Shown here piece after piece: positions 10,069 to 25,200 of a stretch of 64,000 nucleotides of DNA. A program made the translations under genes and the position numbers. The notes under the pieces are model-generated. The model was not told where the DNA came from. It searched no databases and saw nothing but the letters and a program-made list of their open reading frames with translations. This stretch comes from Hippophae tibetana (lineage: Eukaryota > Streptophyta > Magnoliopsida > Rosales > Elaeagnaceae), in contig CM072810.1 in assembly GCA_037013495.1 (NCBI GenBank), forward strand, positions 53,678,843-53,742,842, written 5' to 3'. Within the stretch, counting starts at the first letter, position 1; every line of letters begins with the position of its first letter.

Positions 10069-13000
10069 TTGGAAACAACAAAGAAAGGTAACCCACAACA
10101 ACGAACCCAGGGATGGTACTTACCTCGGTTGCATCATTCCGTCTCTTGTAAGCGAACTTCACCTCTAACTTGTGCTTTTATGGGATACAAATTCGGAGAT
10201 CATGTTTTGATAACAAATATAGGAAAAATAGCTAATCCTTACTTCCTAAAGCTTAAGCTTCCCATACGGGACGCTTGAACTGTCACCCTTAATCCTCGTT
10301 CAAAGATCACAACAAGTCACGAGGCTGTTACCCCCCGTGCACGACACAAGTCATTCTAAATGACACTTGGAAACAACATAGAAAGGTTACACACAACAAC
10401 GAACCCAGGGATGGTACTTACCTCGGTTACATCATTCTGTCTCTTGTAAGCGAACTTCACCTCTAACTTGTGCTTTTATGGGACACAAATCGGAGATCAT
10501 ATTTTGATACCAAACATAGGAAAATAGTTTATCCTTCCTTCCTAAAGCTTAAGCTTTCAATACGGGACGCTTGAACTATCACCTTTAATCCTCATTCAAA
10601 GCTCACAACAAGTCACGAGGATGTTACCCCCCCGTGCACGACACAAGTCATTCTAAATGAAACATGGAAACAACATAGAAAGGTAACCCACAACAACGAA
10701 CCCAGGGATGGTACTTACCTCGGTTGCATCATTCCGTCTCTTGTAAGCGAACTTCACCTCTAACTTGTGCTTTTATGGGATACAAATCGGAGATCATATT
10801 TTGATACCAAACATAGGAAAATAGTTAATCCTTCCTTCCTAAAGCTTAAGCTTTCCATGCGGGACACTTGAACTGCCACCCTTAATCCTCGTTCAAAGAT
10901 CACAACAAGTCACGAGGCTGTTACCCCCCGTGCACGACACAAGTCATTCTAAATGACACTTGGAAACAACAAAGAAAGGTTACCCACAACAACGAACCCA
11001 GGGATGGTACTTACCTCTGTTGCATCATTCCGTCTCTCGTAAGCGAACTTCACCTCGAACTTGTGCTTTTATGGGATACAAATTCGGAGATCATGTTTTG
11101 ATAACAAATATAGGAAAAATAGCTAATCCTTACTTCCTAAAGCTTAAGCTTCCCATACGGGACGCTTGAACTGTCACCCTTAATCCTCGTTCAAAGATCA
11201 CAACAAGTCACGAGGCTGTTACCCCCCGTGCACGACACAAGTCATTCTAAATGACACTTGGAAACAACATAGAAAGGTTACCCACAACAACGAACCCAGG
11301 GATGGTACTTACCTCGGTTGCATCATTCTGTCTCTTGTAAGCGAACTTCACCTCTAACTTGTGCTTTTATGGGACACAAATCGGAGATCATATTTTGATA
11401 CCAAACATAGGAAAATAGTTAATCCTTCCTTCCTAAAGCTTAAGCTTTCAATACGGGACGCTTGAACTGTCACCCTTAATCCTCATTCAAAGCTCACAAC
11501 AAGTAACGAGGATGTTACCCCCCCGTGCACGACACAAGTCATTCTAAATGACACTTGGAACCAACATAGAAAGGTTACCCACAACAACAACCCCCGGGAT
11601 GGTACTTACCTCGGTTGCATCATTCCGTCTCTTATAAGCGAACTTCACCTCTAACTTGTGCTTTTATGGGATACAAATCGGAGATCATATTTTGATACCA
11701 AATATAGGAAAATAGTTAATCCTTCCTTCCTAAATCTTAAGCTTTCAATACGGGACGCTTGAACTGTCACCCTTAATCCTCATTCAAAGCTCACAACAAG
11801 TCACGAGGATGTTACCCCCCCGTGCACGACACAAGTCATTCTAAATGACACTTGGAAACAACAAAGAAAGGTTACCCACAACAACGAACCCAGGGATGGT
11901 ACTTACCTCGGTTGCATCATTCCGTCTCTCGTAAGCGAACTTCACCTCGAACTTGTGCTTTTATGGGATACAAATTCGGAGATCATGTTTTGATAACAAA
12001 TATAGGAAAAATAGCTAATCCTTACTTCCTAAAGCTTAAGCTTCCCATACGGGACGCTTGAACTGTCACCCTTAATCCTCGTTCAAAGATCACAACAAGT
12101 CACGAGGCTGTTACCCCCCGTGCACGACACAAGTCATTCTAAATGACACTTGGAAACAACATAGAAAGGTTACCCACAACAACGAACCCAGGGATGGTAC
12201 TTACCTCGGTTGCATCATTCTGTCTCTTGTAAGCGAACTTCACCTCTAACTTGTGCTTTTATGAGACACAAATCGGAGATCATATTTTGATACCAAACAT
12301 AGGAAAATAGTTAATCCTTCCTTCCTAAAGCTTAAGCTTTCAATACGGGACGCTTGAACTGTCACCCTTAATCCTCATTCAAAGCTCACAACAAGTCACG
12401 AGGATGTTACCCCCCCGTGCACGACACAAGTCATTCTAAATGAAACATGGAAACAACATAGAAAGGTAACCCACAACAACGAACCCAGGGATGGTACTTA
12501 CCTCGGTTGCATCATTCCGTCTCTTGTAAGCGAACTTCACCTCTAACTTGTGCTTTTATGGGATACAAATCGGAGATCATATTTTGATACCAAACATAGG
12601 AAAATAGTTAATCCTTCCTTCCTAAAGCTTAAGCTTTCCATGCGGGACACTTGAACTGCCACCCTTAATCCTCGTTCAAAGATCACAACAAGTCACGAGG
12701 CTGTTACCCCCCGTGCACGACACAAGTCATTCTAAATGACACTTGGAAACAACAAAGAAAGGTTACCCACAACAACGAACCCAGGGATGGTACTTACCTC
12801 GGTTGCATCATTCCGTCTCTTGTAAGCGAACTTCACCTCTAACTTGTGCTTTTATGGGATACAAATCGGAGATCATATTTTGATACCAAACATAGGAAAA
12901 TAGTTAATCCTTCCTTCCTAAAGCTTAAGCTTTCCATGCGGGACGCTTGAACTGTCACCCTTAATCCTCGTTCAAAGATCACAACAAGTCACGAGGCTGT

Positions 13001-16000
13001 TACCCCACGTGCACGACACAAGTCATTCTAAATGACACTTGGAAACAACATAGAAAGGTTACCCACAACAACAAACCCCGGGATGGTACTTACCTCGGTT
13101 GCATCATTCCGTATCTTGTAAGCGAACTTCACCTCTAACTTGTGCTTATATGGGATACAAATCGGAGATCATATTTTGATACCAAACATAGGAAAATAGT
13201 TAATCCTTCCTTCCTAAATCTTAAGCTTTCAATACGGGAAGCTTGAACTGTCACCCTTAATCCTCATTCAAAGCTCACAACAAGTCACGAGGATGTTACC
13301 CCCCCGTGCACGACACAAGTCATTCTAAATGACACTTGGAAACAACAAAGAAAGGTTACCCACAACAACGAACCCAGGGATGGTACTTACCTCGGTTGCA
13401 TCATTCCGTCTCTTGTAAGCGAACTTCACCTCTAACTTGTGCTTTTATGGGATACAAATTCGGAGATCATGTTTTGATAACAAATATAGGAAAAATAGCT
13501 AATCCTTACTTCCTAAAGCTTAAGCTTCCCATACGGGACGCTTGAACTGTCACCCTTAATCCTCGTTCAAAGATCACAACAAGTCACGAGGCTGTTACCC
13601 CCCGTGCACGACACAAGTCATTCTAAATGACACTTGGAAACAACATAGAAAGGTTACACACAACAACGAACCCAGGGATGGTACTTACCTTGGTTGCATC
13701 ATTCTGTCTCTTGTAAGCGAACTTCACCTCTAACTTGTGCTTTTATGGGACACAAATCGGAGATCATATTTTGATACCAAACATAGGAAAATAGTTTATC
13801 CTTCCTTCCTAAAGCTTAAGCTTTCAATACGGGACGCTTGAACTATCACCCTTAATCCTCATTCAAAGCTCACAACAAGTCACGAGGATGTTACCCCCCC
13901 GTGCACGACACAAGTCATTCTAAATGAAACATGGAAACAACATAGAAAGGTAACCCACAACAACGAACCCAGGGATGGTACTTACCTCGGTTGCATCATT
14001 CCGTCTCTTGTAAGCGAACTTCACCTCTAACTTGTGCTTTTATGGGATACAAATCGGAGATCATATTTTGATACCAAACATAGGAAAATAGTTAATCCTT
14101 CTTTCCTAAAGCTTAAGCTTTCCATGCGGGACACTTGAACTGCCACCCTTAATCCTCGTTCAAAGATCACAACAAGTCACGAGGCTGTTACCCCCCGTGC
14201 ACGACACAAGTCATTCTAAATGACACTTGGAAACAACAAAGAAAGGTTACCCACAACAACGAACCCAGGGATGGTACTTACCTCTGTTGCATCATTCCGT
14301 CTCTCGTAAGCGAACTTCACCTCGAACTTGTGCTTTTATGGGATACAAATTCGGAGATCATGTTTTGATAACAAATATAGGAAAAATAGCTAATCCTTAC
14401 TTCCTAAAGCTTAAGCTTCCCATACGGGACGCTTGAACTGTCACCCTTAATCCTCGTTCAAAGATCACAACAAGTCACGAGGCTGTTACCCCCCGTGCAC
14501 GACACAAGTCATTCTAAATGACACTTGGAAACAACATAGAAAGGTTACCCACAACAACGAACCCAGGGATGGTACTTACCTCGGTTGCATCATTCTGTCT
14601 CTTGTAAGCGAACTTCACCTCTAACTTGTGCTTTTATGGGACACAAATCGGAGATCATATTTTGATACCAAACATAGGAAAATAGTTAATCCTTCCTTCC
14701 TAAAGCTTAAGCTTTCAATACGGGACGCTTGAACTGTCACCCTTAATCCTCATTCAAAGCTCACAACAAGTCACGAGGATGTTACCCCCCCGTGCACGAC
14801 ACAAGTCATTCTAAATGACACTTGGAACCAACATAGAAAGGTTACCCACAACAACAACCCCCGGGATGGTACTTACCTCGGTTGCATCATTCCGTCTCTT
14901 ATAAGCGAACTTCACCTCTAACTTGTGCTTTTATGGGATACAAATCGGAGATCATATTTTGATACCAAATATAGGAAAATAGTTAATCCTTCCTTCCTAA
15001 ATCTTAAGCTTTCAATACGGGACGCTTGAACTGTCACCCTTAATCCTCATTCAAAGCTCACAACAAGTCACGAGGATGTTACCCCCCCGTGCACGACACA
15101 AGTCATTCTAAATGACACTTGGAAACAACAAAGAAAGGTTACCCACAACAACGAACCCAGGGATGGTACTTACCTCGGTTGCATCATTCCGTCTCTCGTA
15201 AGCGAACTTCACCTCGAACTTGTGCTTTTATGGGATACAAATTCGGAGATCATGTTTTGATAACAAATATAGGAAAAATAGCTAATCCTTACTTCCTAAA
15301 GCTTAAGCTTCCCATACGGGACGCTTGAACTGTCACCCTTAATCCTCGTTCAAAGATCACAACAAGTCACGAGGCTGTTACCCCCCGTGCACGACACAAG
15401 TCATTCTAAATGACACTTGGAAACAACATAGAAAGGTTACCCACAACAACGAACCCAGGGATGGTACTTACCTCGGTTGCATCATTCTGTCTCTTGTAAG
15501 CGAACTTCACCTCTAACTTGTGCTTTTATGAGACACAAATCGGAGATCATATTTTGATACCAAACATAGGAAAATAGTTAATCCTTCCTTCCTAAAGCTT
15601 AAGCTTTCAATACGGGACGCTTGAACTGTCACCCTTAATCCTCATTCAAAGCTCACAACAAGTCACGAGGATGTTACCCCCCCGTGCACGACACAAGTCA
15701 TTCTAAATGAAACATGGAAACAACATAGAAAGGTAACCCACAACAACGAACCCAGGGATGGTACTTACCTCGGTTGCATCATTCCGTCTCTTGTAAGCGA
15801 ACTTCACCTCTAACTTGTGCTTTTATGGGATACAAATCGGAGATCATATTTTGATACCAAACATAGGAAAATAGTTAATCCTTCCTTCCTAAAGCTTAAG
15901 CTTTCCATGCGGGACACTTGAACTGCCACCCTTAATCCTCGTTCAAAGATCACAACAAGTCACGAGGCTGTTACCCCCCGTGCACGACACAAGTCATTCT

Positions 16001-16633
16001 AAATGACACTTGGAAACAACAAAGAAAGGTTACCCACAACAACGAACCCAGGGATGGTACTTACCTCGGTTGCATCATTCCGTCTCTTGTAAGCGAACTT
16101 CACCTCTAACTTGTGCTTTTATGGGATACAAATCGGAGATCATATTTTGATACCAAACATAGGAAAATAGTTAATCCTTCCTTCCTAAAGCTTAAGCTTT
16201 CCATGCGGGACGCTTGAACTGTCACCCTTAATCCTCGTTCAAAGATCACAACAAGTCACGAGGCTGTTACCCCACGTGCACGACACAAGTCATTCTAAAT
16301 GACACTTGGAAACAACATAGAAAGGTTACCCACAACAACAAACCCCGGGATGGTACTTACCTCGGTTGCATCATTCCGTATCTTGTAAGCGAACTTCACC
16401 TCTAACTTGTGCTTATATGGGATACAAATCGGAGATCATATTTTGATACCAAACATAGGAAAATAGTTAATCCTTCCTTCCTAAATCTTAAGCTTTCAAT
16501 ACGGGAAGCTTGAACTGTCACCCTTAATCCTCATTCAAAGCTCACAACAAGTCACGAGGATGTTACCCCCCCGTGCACGACACAAGTCATTCTAAATGAC
16601 ACTTGGAAACAACAAAGAAAGGTTACCCACAAC
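10069..16633 (+). repeat. 11-monomer HOR, period 3267 bp, two copies
   Basis: B monomers at 10069, 10960 and 11852 recur at 13336, 14227 and 15119, each exactly 3267 bp later. Shared rare features are TTACACACAACAAC, CCTCTGTTGC (11,014 and 14,281), ATGAGACACAAATC (12,261 and 15,528), CTTATAAGCG and CCGTATCTTG. Upstream of about 10.1 kb the match weakens (CAACGTAG against CAACATAG, ACAACTCACG against ACAAGTCACG). It ends by about 16.63 kb, where the expected B monomer is replaced by an A monomer with ACAAATCAGAG. Between 10.06 and 15.33 kb B units follow one another at 3, 3, 5, 3 and 3 monomers, the densest B spacing in the window. Confidence 0.88.
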
Positions 16634-19566
16634 AACGAACCCAGGGATGGTACTTACCTCGGTTGCATCATTCCGTCTCTTGTAAGCGAACTTCACCTCT
16701 AACTTGTGCTTTTATGGGATACAAATCAGAGATCATATTTTGATACCAAACATAGGAAAATAGTTAATCCTTCCTTCCTAAATCTTAAGCTTTCAATACG
16801 GGACGCTTGAACTGTCACCCTTAATCCTCGTTCAAAACTCACACCAAGTCACGAGGATGTTACCCCCCATGCACGACACAAGTCATTCTAAATGAAACAT
16901 GGAAACAACATAGAAAGGTAACCCACAACAACGAACCCAGGGATGGTACTTACCTCGGTTGCATCATTCCGTCTCTTGTAAGCGAACTTCACCTCTAACT
17001 TGTGCTTTTATGGGATACAATTCGGAGATCATATTTTGATACCAAACATAGGAAAATAGTTAATCCTTCCTTCCTAAAGCTTAAGCTTTCCATGCGGGAC
17101 GCTTGAACTGTCACCCTTAATCCTCGTTCAAAGATCACAACAAGTCACGAGGCTGTTACCCCCCGTGCACGACACAAGTCATTCTAAATGACACTTGGAA
17201 CCAACATAGAAAGGTTACCCACAACAACAAACCCCGGGATGGTACTTACCTCGGTTGCATCATTCCGTCTCTTGTAAGCGAACTTCACCTCTAACTTGTG
17301 CTTTTATGGGATACAAATCGGAGATCATATTTTGATACCAAATATAGGAAAATAGTTAATCCTTCCTTCCTAAATCTTAAGCTTTCAATACGGGACGCTT
17401 GAACTGTCACCCTTAATCCTCATTCAAAGCTCACAACAAGTCACGAGGATGTTACCCCCCCGTGCACGACACAAGTCATTCTAAATGACACTTGGAAACA
17501 ACAAAGAAAGGTTACCCACAACAACGAACCCAGGGATGGTACTTACCTCGGTTGCATCATTCCGTCTCTTGTAAGCGAACTTCACCTCTAAGTTGTGCTT
17601 TTATGGGATACAAATCGGAGATCATATTTTGATACCAAACATAGGAAAATAGTTAATCCTTCCTTCCTAAAGCTTAAGCTTTCAATACGGGACGCTTGAA
17701 CTGTCACCCTTAATCCTCATTCAAAGCTCACAACAAGTCACGAGGATGTTACCCCCCCGTGCACGACACAAGTCATTCTAAATGAAACATGGAAACAACA
17801 TAGAAAGGTAACCCACAACAACGAACCCAGGGATGGTACTTACCTCGGTTGCATCATTCCGTCTCTTGTAAGCGAACTTCACCTCTAACTTGTGCTTTTA
17901 TGGGATACAAATCGGAGATCATATTTTGATACCAAACATAGGAAAATAGTTAATCCTTCCTTCCTAAAGCTTAAGCTTTCCATGCGGGACACTTGAACTG
18001 CCACCCTTAATCCTCGTTCAAAGATCACAACAAGTCACGAGGCTGTTACCCCCCGTGCACGACACAAGTCATTCTAAATGACACTTGGAAACAACAAAGA
18101 AAGGTTACCCACAACAACGAACCCAGGGATGGTACTTACCTCGGTTGCATCATTCCGTCTCTTGTAAGCGAACTTCACCTCTAACTTGTGCTTTTATGGG
18201 ATACAAATCGGAGATCATATTTTGATACCAAACATAGGAAAATAGTTAATCCTTCCTTCCTAAAGCTTAAGCTTTCCATGCGGGACGCTTGAACTGTCAC
18301 CCTTAATCCTCGTTCAAAGATCACAACAAGTCACGAGGCTGTTACCCCACGTGCACGACACAAGTCATTCTAAATGACACTTGGAAACAACATAGAAAGG
18401 TTACCCACAACAACAAACCCCGGGATGGTACTTACCTCGGTTGCATCATTCCGTATCTTGTAAGCGAACTTCACCTCTAACTTGTGCTTATATGGGATAC
18501 AAATCGGAGATCATATTTTGATACCAAACATAGGAAAATAGTTAATCCTTCCTTCCTAAATCTTAAGCTTTCAATACGGGAAGCTTGAACTGTCACCCTT
18601 AATCCTCATTCAAAGCTCACAACAAGTCACGAGGATGTTACCCCCCCGTGCACGACACAAGTCATTCTAAATGACACTTGGAAACAACAAAGAAAGGTTA
18701 CCCACAACAACGAACCCAGGGATGGTACTTACCTCGGTTGCATCATTCCGTCTCTTGTAAGCGAACTTCACCTCTAACTTGTGCTTTTATGGGATACAAA
18801 TCAGAGATCATATTTTGATACCAAACATAGGAAAATAGTTAATCCTTCCTTCCTAAATCTTAAGCTTTCAATACGGGACGCTTGAACTGTCACCCTTAAT
18901 CCTCGTTCAAAACTCACACCAAGTCACGAGGATGTTACCCCCCATGCACGACACAAGTCATTCTAAATGAAACATGGAAACAACATAGAAAGGTAACCCA
19001 CAACAACGAACCCAGGGATGGTACTTACCTCGGTTGCATCATTCCGTCTCTTGTAAGCGAACTTCACCTCTAACTTGTGCTTTTATGGGATACAATTCGG
19101 AGATCATATTTTGATACCAAACATAGGAAAATAGTTAATCCTTCCTTCCTAAAGCTTAAGCTTTCCATGCGGGACGCTTGAACTGTCACCCTTAATCCTC
19201 GTTCAAAGATCACAACAAGTCACGAGGCTGTTACCCCCCGTGCACGACACAAGTCATTCTAAATGACACTTGGAACCAACATAGAAAGGTTACCCACAAC
19301 AACAAACCCCGGGATGGTACTTACCTCGGTTGCATCATTCCGTCTCTTGTAAGCGAACTTCACCTCTAACTTGTGCTTTTATGGGATACAAATCGGAGAT
19401 CATATTTTGATACCAAATATAGGAAAATAGTTAATCCTTCCTTCCTAAATCTTAAGCTTTCAATACGGGACGCTTGAACTGTCACCCTTAATCCTCATTC
19501 AAAGCTCACAACAAGTCACGAGGATGTTACCCCCCCGTGCACGACACAAGTCATTCTAAATGACAC
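15600..19566 (+). repeat. 7-monomer HOR, period 2075 bp, two copies
   Basis: ACAAATCAGAG at 16,721 recurs at 18,796, and ACAATTCGG at 17,017 recurs at 19,092, both 2075 bp later. The CACACCAAGTC/CCCATGCAC unit and the ACCAACATAG unit follow in the same order in both copies. The first copy runs from about 15.6 kb to 17.5 kb and the second from about 17.7 kb to 19.56 kb. The same variants in the same order also occur at 2.4-3.2 kb, so this is a shortened form of the 12-mer family. It contains no complete B monomer until 19,567, the longest B-free stretch of the left domain (15 monomers). Confidence 0.85.
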
Positions 19567-22200
19567 TTGGAAACAACAAAGAAAGGTTACCCACAACAAC
19601 GAACCCAGGGATGGTACTTACCTCGGTTGCATCATTCCGTCTCTCGTAAGCGAACTTCACCTCGAACTTGTGCTTTTATGGGATACAAATTCGGAAATCA
19701 TGTTTTGATAACAAATATAGGAAAAATAGCTAATCCTTACTTCCTAAAGCTTAAGCTTCCCATACGGGACGCTTGAACTGTCACCCTTAATCCTCGTTTA
19801 AAGATCACAACAAGTCACGAGGCAGTTACCCCCCGTGCACGACACAAGTCATTCTAAATGACACTTGGAAACAACATAGAAAGGTTACCCACAACAACGA
19901 ACCCAGGGATGGTACTTACCTCGGTTACATCATTCTGTCTCTTGTAAGCGAACTTCACCTCTAACTTGTGCTTTTATGGGACACAAATCGGAGATCATAT
20001 TTTGATACCAAACGTAGGAAAATAGTTTATCCTTCCTTCCTAAAGCTTAAGCTTTCAATACGGGACGCTTGAACTGTCACCCTTAATCCTCATTCAAAGC
20101 TCACAACAAGTCACGAGGATGTTACCCCCCCGTGCACGACACAAGTCATTCTAAATGAAACATGGAAACAACATAGAAAGGTAACCCACAACAACGAACC
20201 CAGGGATGGTACTTACCTCGGTTGCATCATTCCGTCTCTTGTAAGCGAACTTCACCTCTAACTTGTGCTTTTATGGGATACAAATCGGAGATCATATTTT
20301 GATACCAAACATAGGAAAATAGTTAATCCTTCCTTCCTAAAGCTTAAGCTTTCCATGCGGGACACTTGAACTGCCACCCTTAATCCTCGTTCAAAGATCA
20401 CAACAAGTCACGAGGCTGTTACCCCCCGTGCACGACACAAGTCATTCTAAATGAAACTTGGAAACAACAAAGAAAGGTTACCCACAACAACGAACCCAGG
20501 GATGGTACTTACCTCGGTTGCATCATTCAGTCTCTTGTAAGCGAACTTCACCTCTAACTTGTGCTTTTATGGGATACAAATCGGAGATCATATTTTGATA
20601 CCAAACATAGGAAAATAGTTAATCCTTCCTTCCTAAAGCTTAAGCTTTCCATGCGGGACACTTGAACTGTCACCCTTAATCCTCGTTCAAAGATCACAAC
20701 AAGTCACGAGGCTGTTACCCCACGTGCACGACACAAGTCATTCTAAATGACACTTGGAAACAACGTAGAAAGGTTACCCACAACAACAAACCCCGGGATG
20801 GTACTTACCTCGGTTGCATCATTCCGTCTCTTGTAAGCGAACTTCACCTCTAACTTGTGCTTATATGGGATACAAATCGGAGATCATATTTTGATACCAA
20901 ACATAGGAAAATAGTTAATCCTTCCTTCCTAAATCTTAAGCTTTCAATACGGGAAGCTTGAACTGTCACCCTTAATCCTCATTCAAAGCTCACAACAACT
21001 CACGAGGATGTTACCCCACCGTGCACGACACAAGTCATTCTAAATGACACTTGGAAACAACAAAGAAAGGTAACCCACAACAACGAACCCAGGGATGGTA
21101 CTTACCTCGGTTGCATCATTCCGTCTCTTGTAAGCGAACTTCACCTCTAACTTGTGCTTTTATGGGATAAAAATCGGAGATCATATTTTGATACCAAACA
21201 TAGGAAAATAGTTAATCCTTCCTTCCTAAATCTTAAGCTTTCAATACGGGACGCTTGAACTGTCACCCTTAATCCTCATTCAAAGCTCACAACAAGTCAC
21301 GAGGATGTTACCCCCCCGTGCACGACACAAGTCATTCTAAATGACACTTGGAAACAACAAAGAAAGGTTACCCACAACAACGAACCCAGGGATGGTACTT
21401 ACCTCGGTTGCATCATTCCGTCTCTCGTAAGCGAACTTCACCTCGAACTTGTGCTTTTATGGGATACAAATTCGGAAATCATGTTTTGATAACAAATATA
21501 GGAAAAATAGCTAATCCTTACTTCCTAAAGCTTAAGCTTCCCATACGGGACGCTTGAACTGTCACCCTTAATCCTCGTTTAAAGATCACAACAAGTCACG
21601 AGGCAGTTACCCCCCGTGCACGACACAAGTCATTCTAAATGACACTTGGAAACAACATAGAAAGGTTACCCACAACAACGAACCCAGGGATGGTACTTAC
21701 CTCGGTTGCATCATTCTGTCTCTTGTAAGCGAACTTCACCTCTAACTTGTTCTTTTATGGGACACAAATCGGAGATCATATTTTGATACCAAACATAGGA
21801 AAATAGTTTATCCTTCCTTCCTAAAGCTTAAGCTTTCAATACGGGACGCTTGAACTGTCACCCTTAATCCTCATTCAAAGCTCACAACAAGTCAGGAGGA
21901 TGTTACCCCCCCGTGCACGACACAAGTCATTCTAAATGAAACATGGAAACAACATAGAAAGGTAACCCACAACAACGAACCCAGGGATGGTACTTACCTC
22001 GGTTGCATCATTCCGTCTCTTGTAAGCGAACTTCACCTCTAACTTGTGCTTTTATGGGATACAAATCGGAGATCATATTTTGATACCAAACATAGGAAAA
22101 TAGTTAATCCTTCCTTCCTAAAGCTTAAGCTTTCCATGCGGGACACTTGAACTGCCACCCTTAATCCTCGTTCAAAGATCACAACAAGTCACGAGGCTGT
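19567..22200 (+). repeat. Second copy of the 6.8-9.4 kb block
   Basis: This matches 6805 onward at offset 12,762. It includes the B monomer, the TAGTTTATCC unit, the TCATTCAGTC variant at 20,523, the CAACGTAG and ACAACTCACG units, GGATAAAAATCGG at 21,166 and the GGCAGTTACC unit. Small private differences exist: AACGTAGG at 20,012, AACTTGTTCTTT near 21,746, and B monomer 21,348 keeps CTAATCCTTACTTCC where 8586 has TTAATCCTTCCTTCC. Together with the 11-mer block between them, this is a multi-HOR segment repeated at the 10 kb scale. Confidence 0.82.
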
Positions 22201-25200
22201 TACCCCCCGTGCACGACACAAGTCATTCTAAATGACACTTTGAAACAACAAAGAAAGGTTACCCACAACAACGAACCCAGGGATGGTACTTACCTCGGTT
22301 GCATCATTCCGTCTCTTGTAAGCGAACTTCACCTCTAACTTGTGCTTTTATGGGATACAAATCGGAGATCATATTTTGATACCAAACATAGGAAAATAGT
22401 TAATCCTTCCTTCCTAAAGCTTAAGCTTTCCATGCGGGACACTTGAACTGTCACCCTTAATCCTCGTTCAAAGAGCACAACAAGTCACGAGGCTGTTACC
22501 CCACGTGCACGACACAAGTCATTCTAAATGACACTTGGAAACAACGTAGAAAGGTTACCCACAACAACAAACCCCGGGATGGTACTTACCTCGGTTGCAT
22601 CATTCCGTCTCTTGTAAGCGAACTTCACCTCTAACTTGTGCTTATATGGGATACAAATCGGAGATCATATTTTGATACCAAACATAGGAAAATAGTTAAT
22701 CCTTCCTTCCTAAATCTTAAGCTTTCAATACGGGAAGCTTGAACTGTCACCCTTAATCCTCATTCAAAGCTCACAACAACTCACGAGGATGTTACCCCAC
22801 CGTGCACGACACAAGTCATTCTAAATGACACTTGGAAACAACAAAGAAAGGTAACCCACAACAACGAACCCAGGGATGGTACTTACCTCGGTTGCATCAT
22901 TCCGTCTCTTGTAAGCGAACTTCACCTCTAACTTGTGCTTTTATGGGATACAAATTCGGAGATCATGTTTTGATAACAAATATAGGAAAAATAGCTAATC
23001 CTTACTTCCTAAAGCTTAAGCTTCCCATACGGGACGCTTGAACTGTCACCCTTAATCCTCGTTCAAAGATCACAACAAGTCACGAGGCTGTTACCCCCCG
23101 TGCACGACACAAGTCATTCTAAATGACACTTGGAAACAACATAGAAAGGTTACACACAACAACGAACCCAGGGATGGTACTTACCTTGGTTGCATCATTC
23201 TGTCTCTTGTAAGCGAACTTCACCTCTAACTTGTGCTTTTATGGGACACAAATCGGAGATCATATTTTGATACCAAACATAGGAAAATAGTTTATCCTTC
23301 CTTCCTAAAGCTTAAGCTTTCAATACGGGACGCTTGAACTATCACCCTTAATCCTCATTCAAAGCTCACAACAAGTCACGAGGATGTTACCCCCCCGTGC
23401 ACGACACAAGTCATTCTAAATGAAACATGGAAACAACATAGAAAGGTAACCCACAACAACGAACCCAGGGATGGTACTTACCTCGGTTGCATCATTCCGT
23501 CTCTTGTAAGCGAACTTCACCTCTAACTTGTGCTTTTATGGGATACAAATCGGAGATCATATTTTGATACCAAACATAGGAAAATAGTTAATCCTTCCTT
23601 CCTAAAGCTTAAGCTTTCCATGCGGGACACTTGAACTGCCACCCTTAATCCTCGTTCAAAGATCACAACAAGTCACGAGGCTGTTACCCCCCGTGCACGA
23701 CACAAGTCATTCTAAATGACACTTGGAAACAACAAAGAAAGGTTACCCACAACAACGAACCCAGCGATGGTACTTACCTCTGTTGCATCATTCCGTCTCT
23801 TGTAAGCGAACTTCACCTCTAACTTGTGCTTTTATGGGATACAAATCAGAGATCATATTTTGATACCAAACATAGGAAAATAGTTAATCCTTCCTTCCTA
23901 AAGCTTAAGCTTTCCATGCGGGACGCTTGAACTGTCACCCTTAATCCTCGTTCAAAGATCACAACAAGTCACGAGGCTGTTACCCCACGTGCACGACACA
24001 AGTCATTCTAAATGACACTTGGAAACAACGTAGAAAGGTTACCCACAACAACAAACCCCGGGATGGTACTTACCTCGGTTGCATCATTCCGTCTCTTGTA
24101 AGCGAACTTCACCTCTAACTTGTGATTATATGGGATACAAATCGGAGATCATATTTTGATACCAAACATAGGAAAATAGTTAATCCTTCCTTCCTAAATC
24201 TTAAGCTTTCAATACGGGAAGCTTGAACTGTCACCCTTAATCCTCATTCAAAGCTCACAACAAGTCACGAGGATGTTACCCCCCCGTGCACGACACAAGT
24301 CATTCTAAATGACACTTGGAAACAACAAAGAAAGGTTACCCACAACAACGAACCCAGGGATGGTACTTACCTCGGTTGCATCATTCCGTCTCTTGTAAGC
24401 GAACTTCACCTCTAACTTGTGCTTTTATGGGATACAAATCGGAGATCATATTTTGATACCAAACATAGGAAAATAGTTAATCCTTCCTTCCTAAATCTTA
24501 AGCTTTCAATACGGGAAGCTTGAACTGTAACCCTTAATCCTCGTTCAAAGATCACAACAAGTCACGAGGCTATTACCTCCCGTGCACGACACAAGTCATT
24601 CTAAATGACACTTGGAAACAACATAGAAAGGTTACCCACAACAACGAACCCAGGGATGGTACTTACCTCGGTTGCATCATTCCGTCTCTTGTAAGCGAAC
24701 TTCACCTCTAACTTGTGCTTTTATGGGATACAAATCGGAGATCATATTTTGATACCAAACATAGGAAAATAGTTAATCCTTCCTTCCTAAAGCTTAAGCT
24801 TTCCATGCGGGACACTTGAACTGCCACCCTTAATCCTCGTTCAAAGATCACAACAAGTCACGAGGCTGTTACCCCCCGTGCACGACACAAGTCATTCTAA
24901 ATGACACTTTGAAACAACAAAGAAAGGTTACCCACAACAACGAACCCAGGGATGGTACTTACCTCGGTTGCATCATTCCGTCTCTTGTAAGCGAACTTCA
25001 CCTCTAACTTGTGCTTTTATGGGATACAAATCGGAGATCATATTTTGATACCAAACATAGGAAAATAGTTAATCCTTCCTTCCTAAAGCTTAAGCTTTCC
25101 ATGCGGGACACTTGAACTGTCACCCTTAATCCTCGTTCAAAGAGCACAACAAGTCACGAGGCTGTTACCCCACGTGCACGACACAAGTCATTCTAAATGA

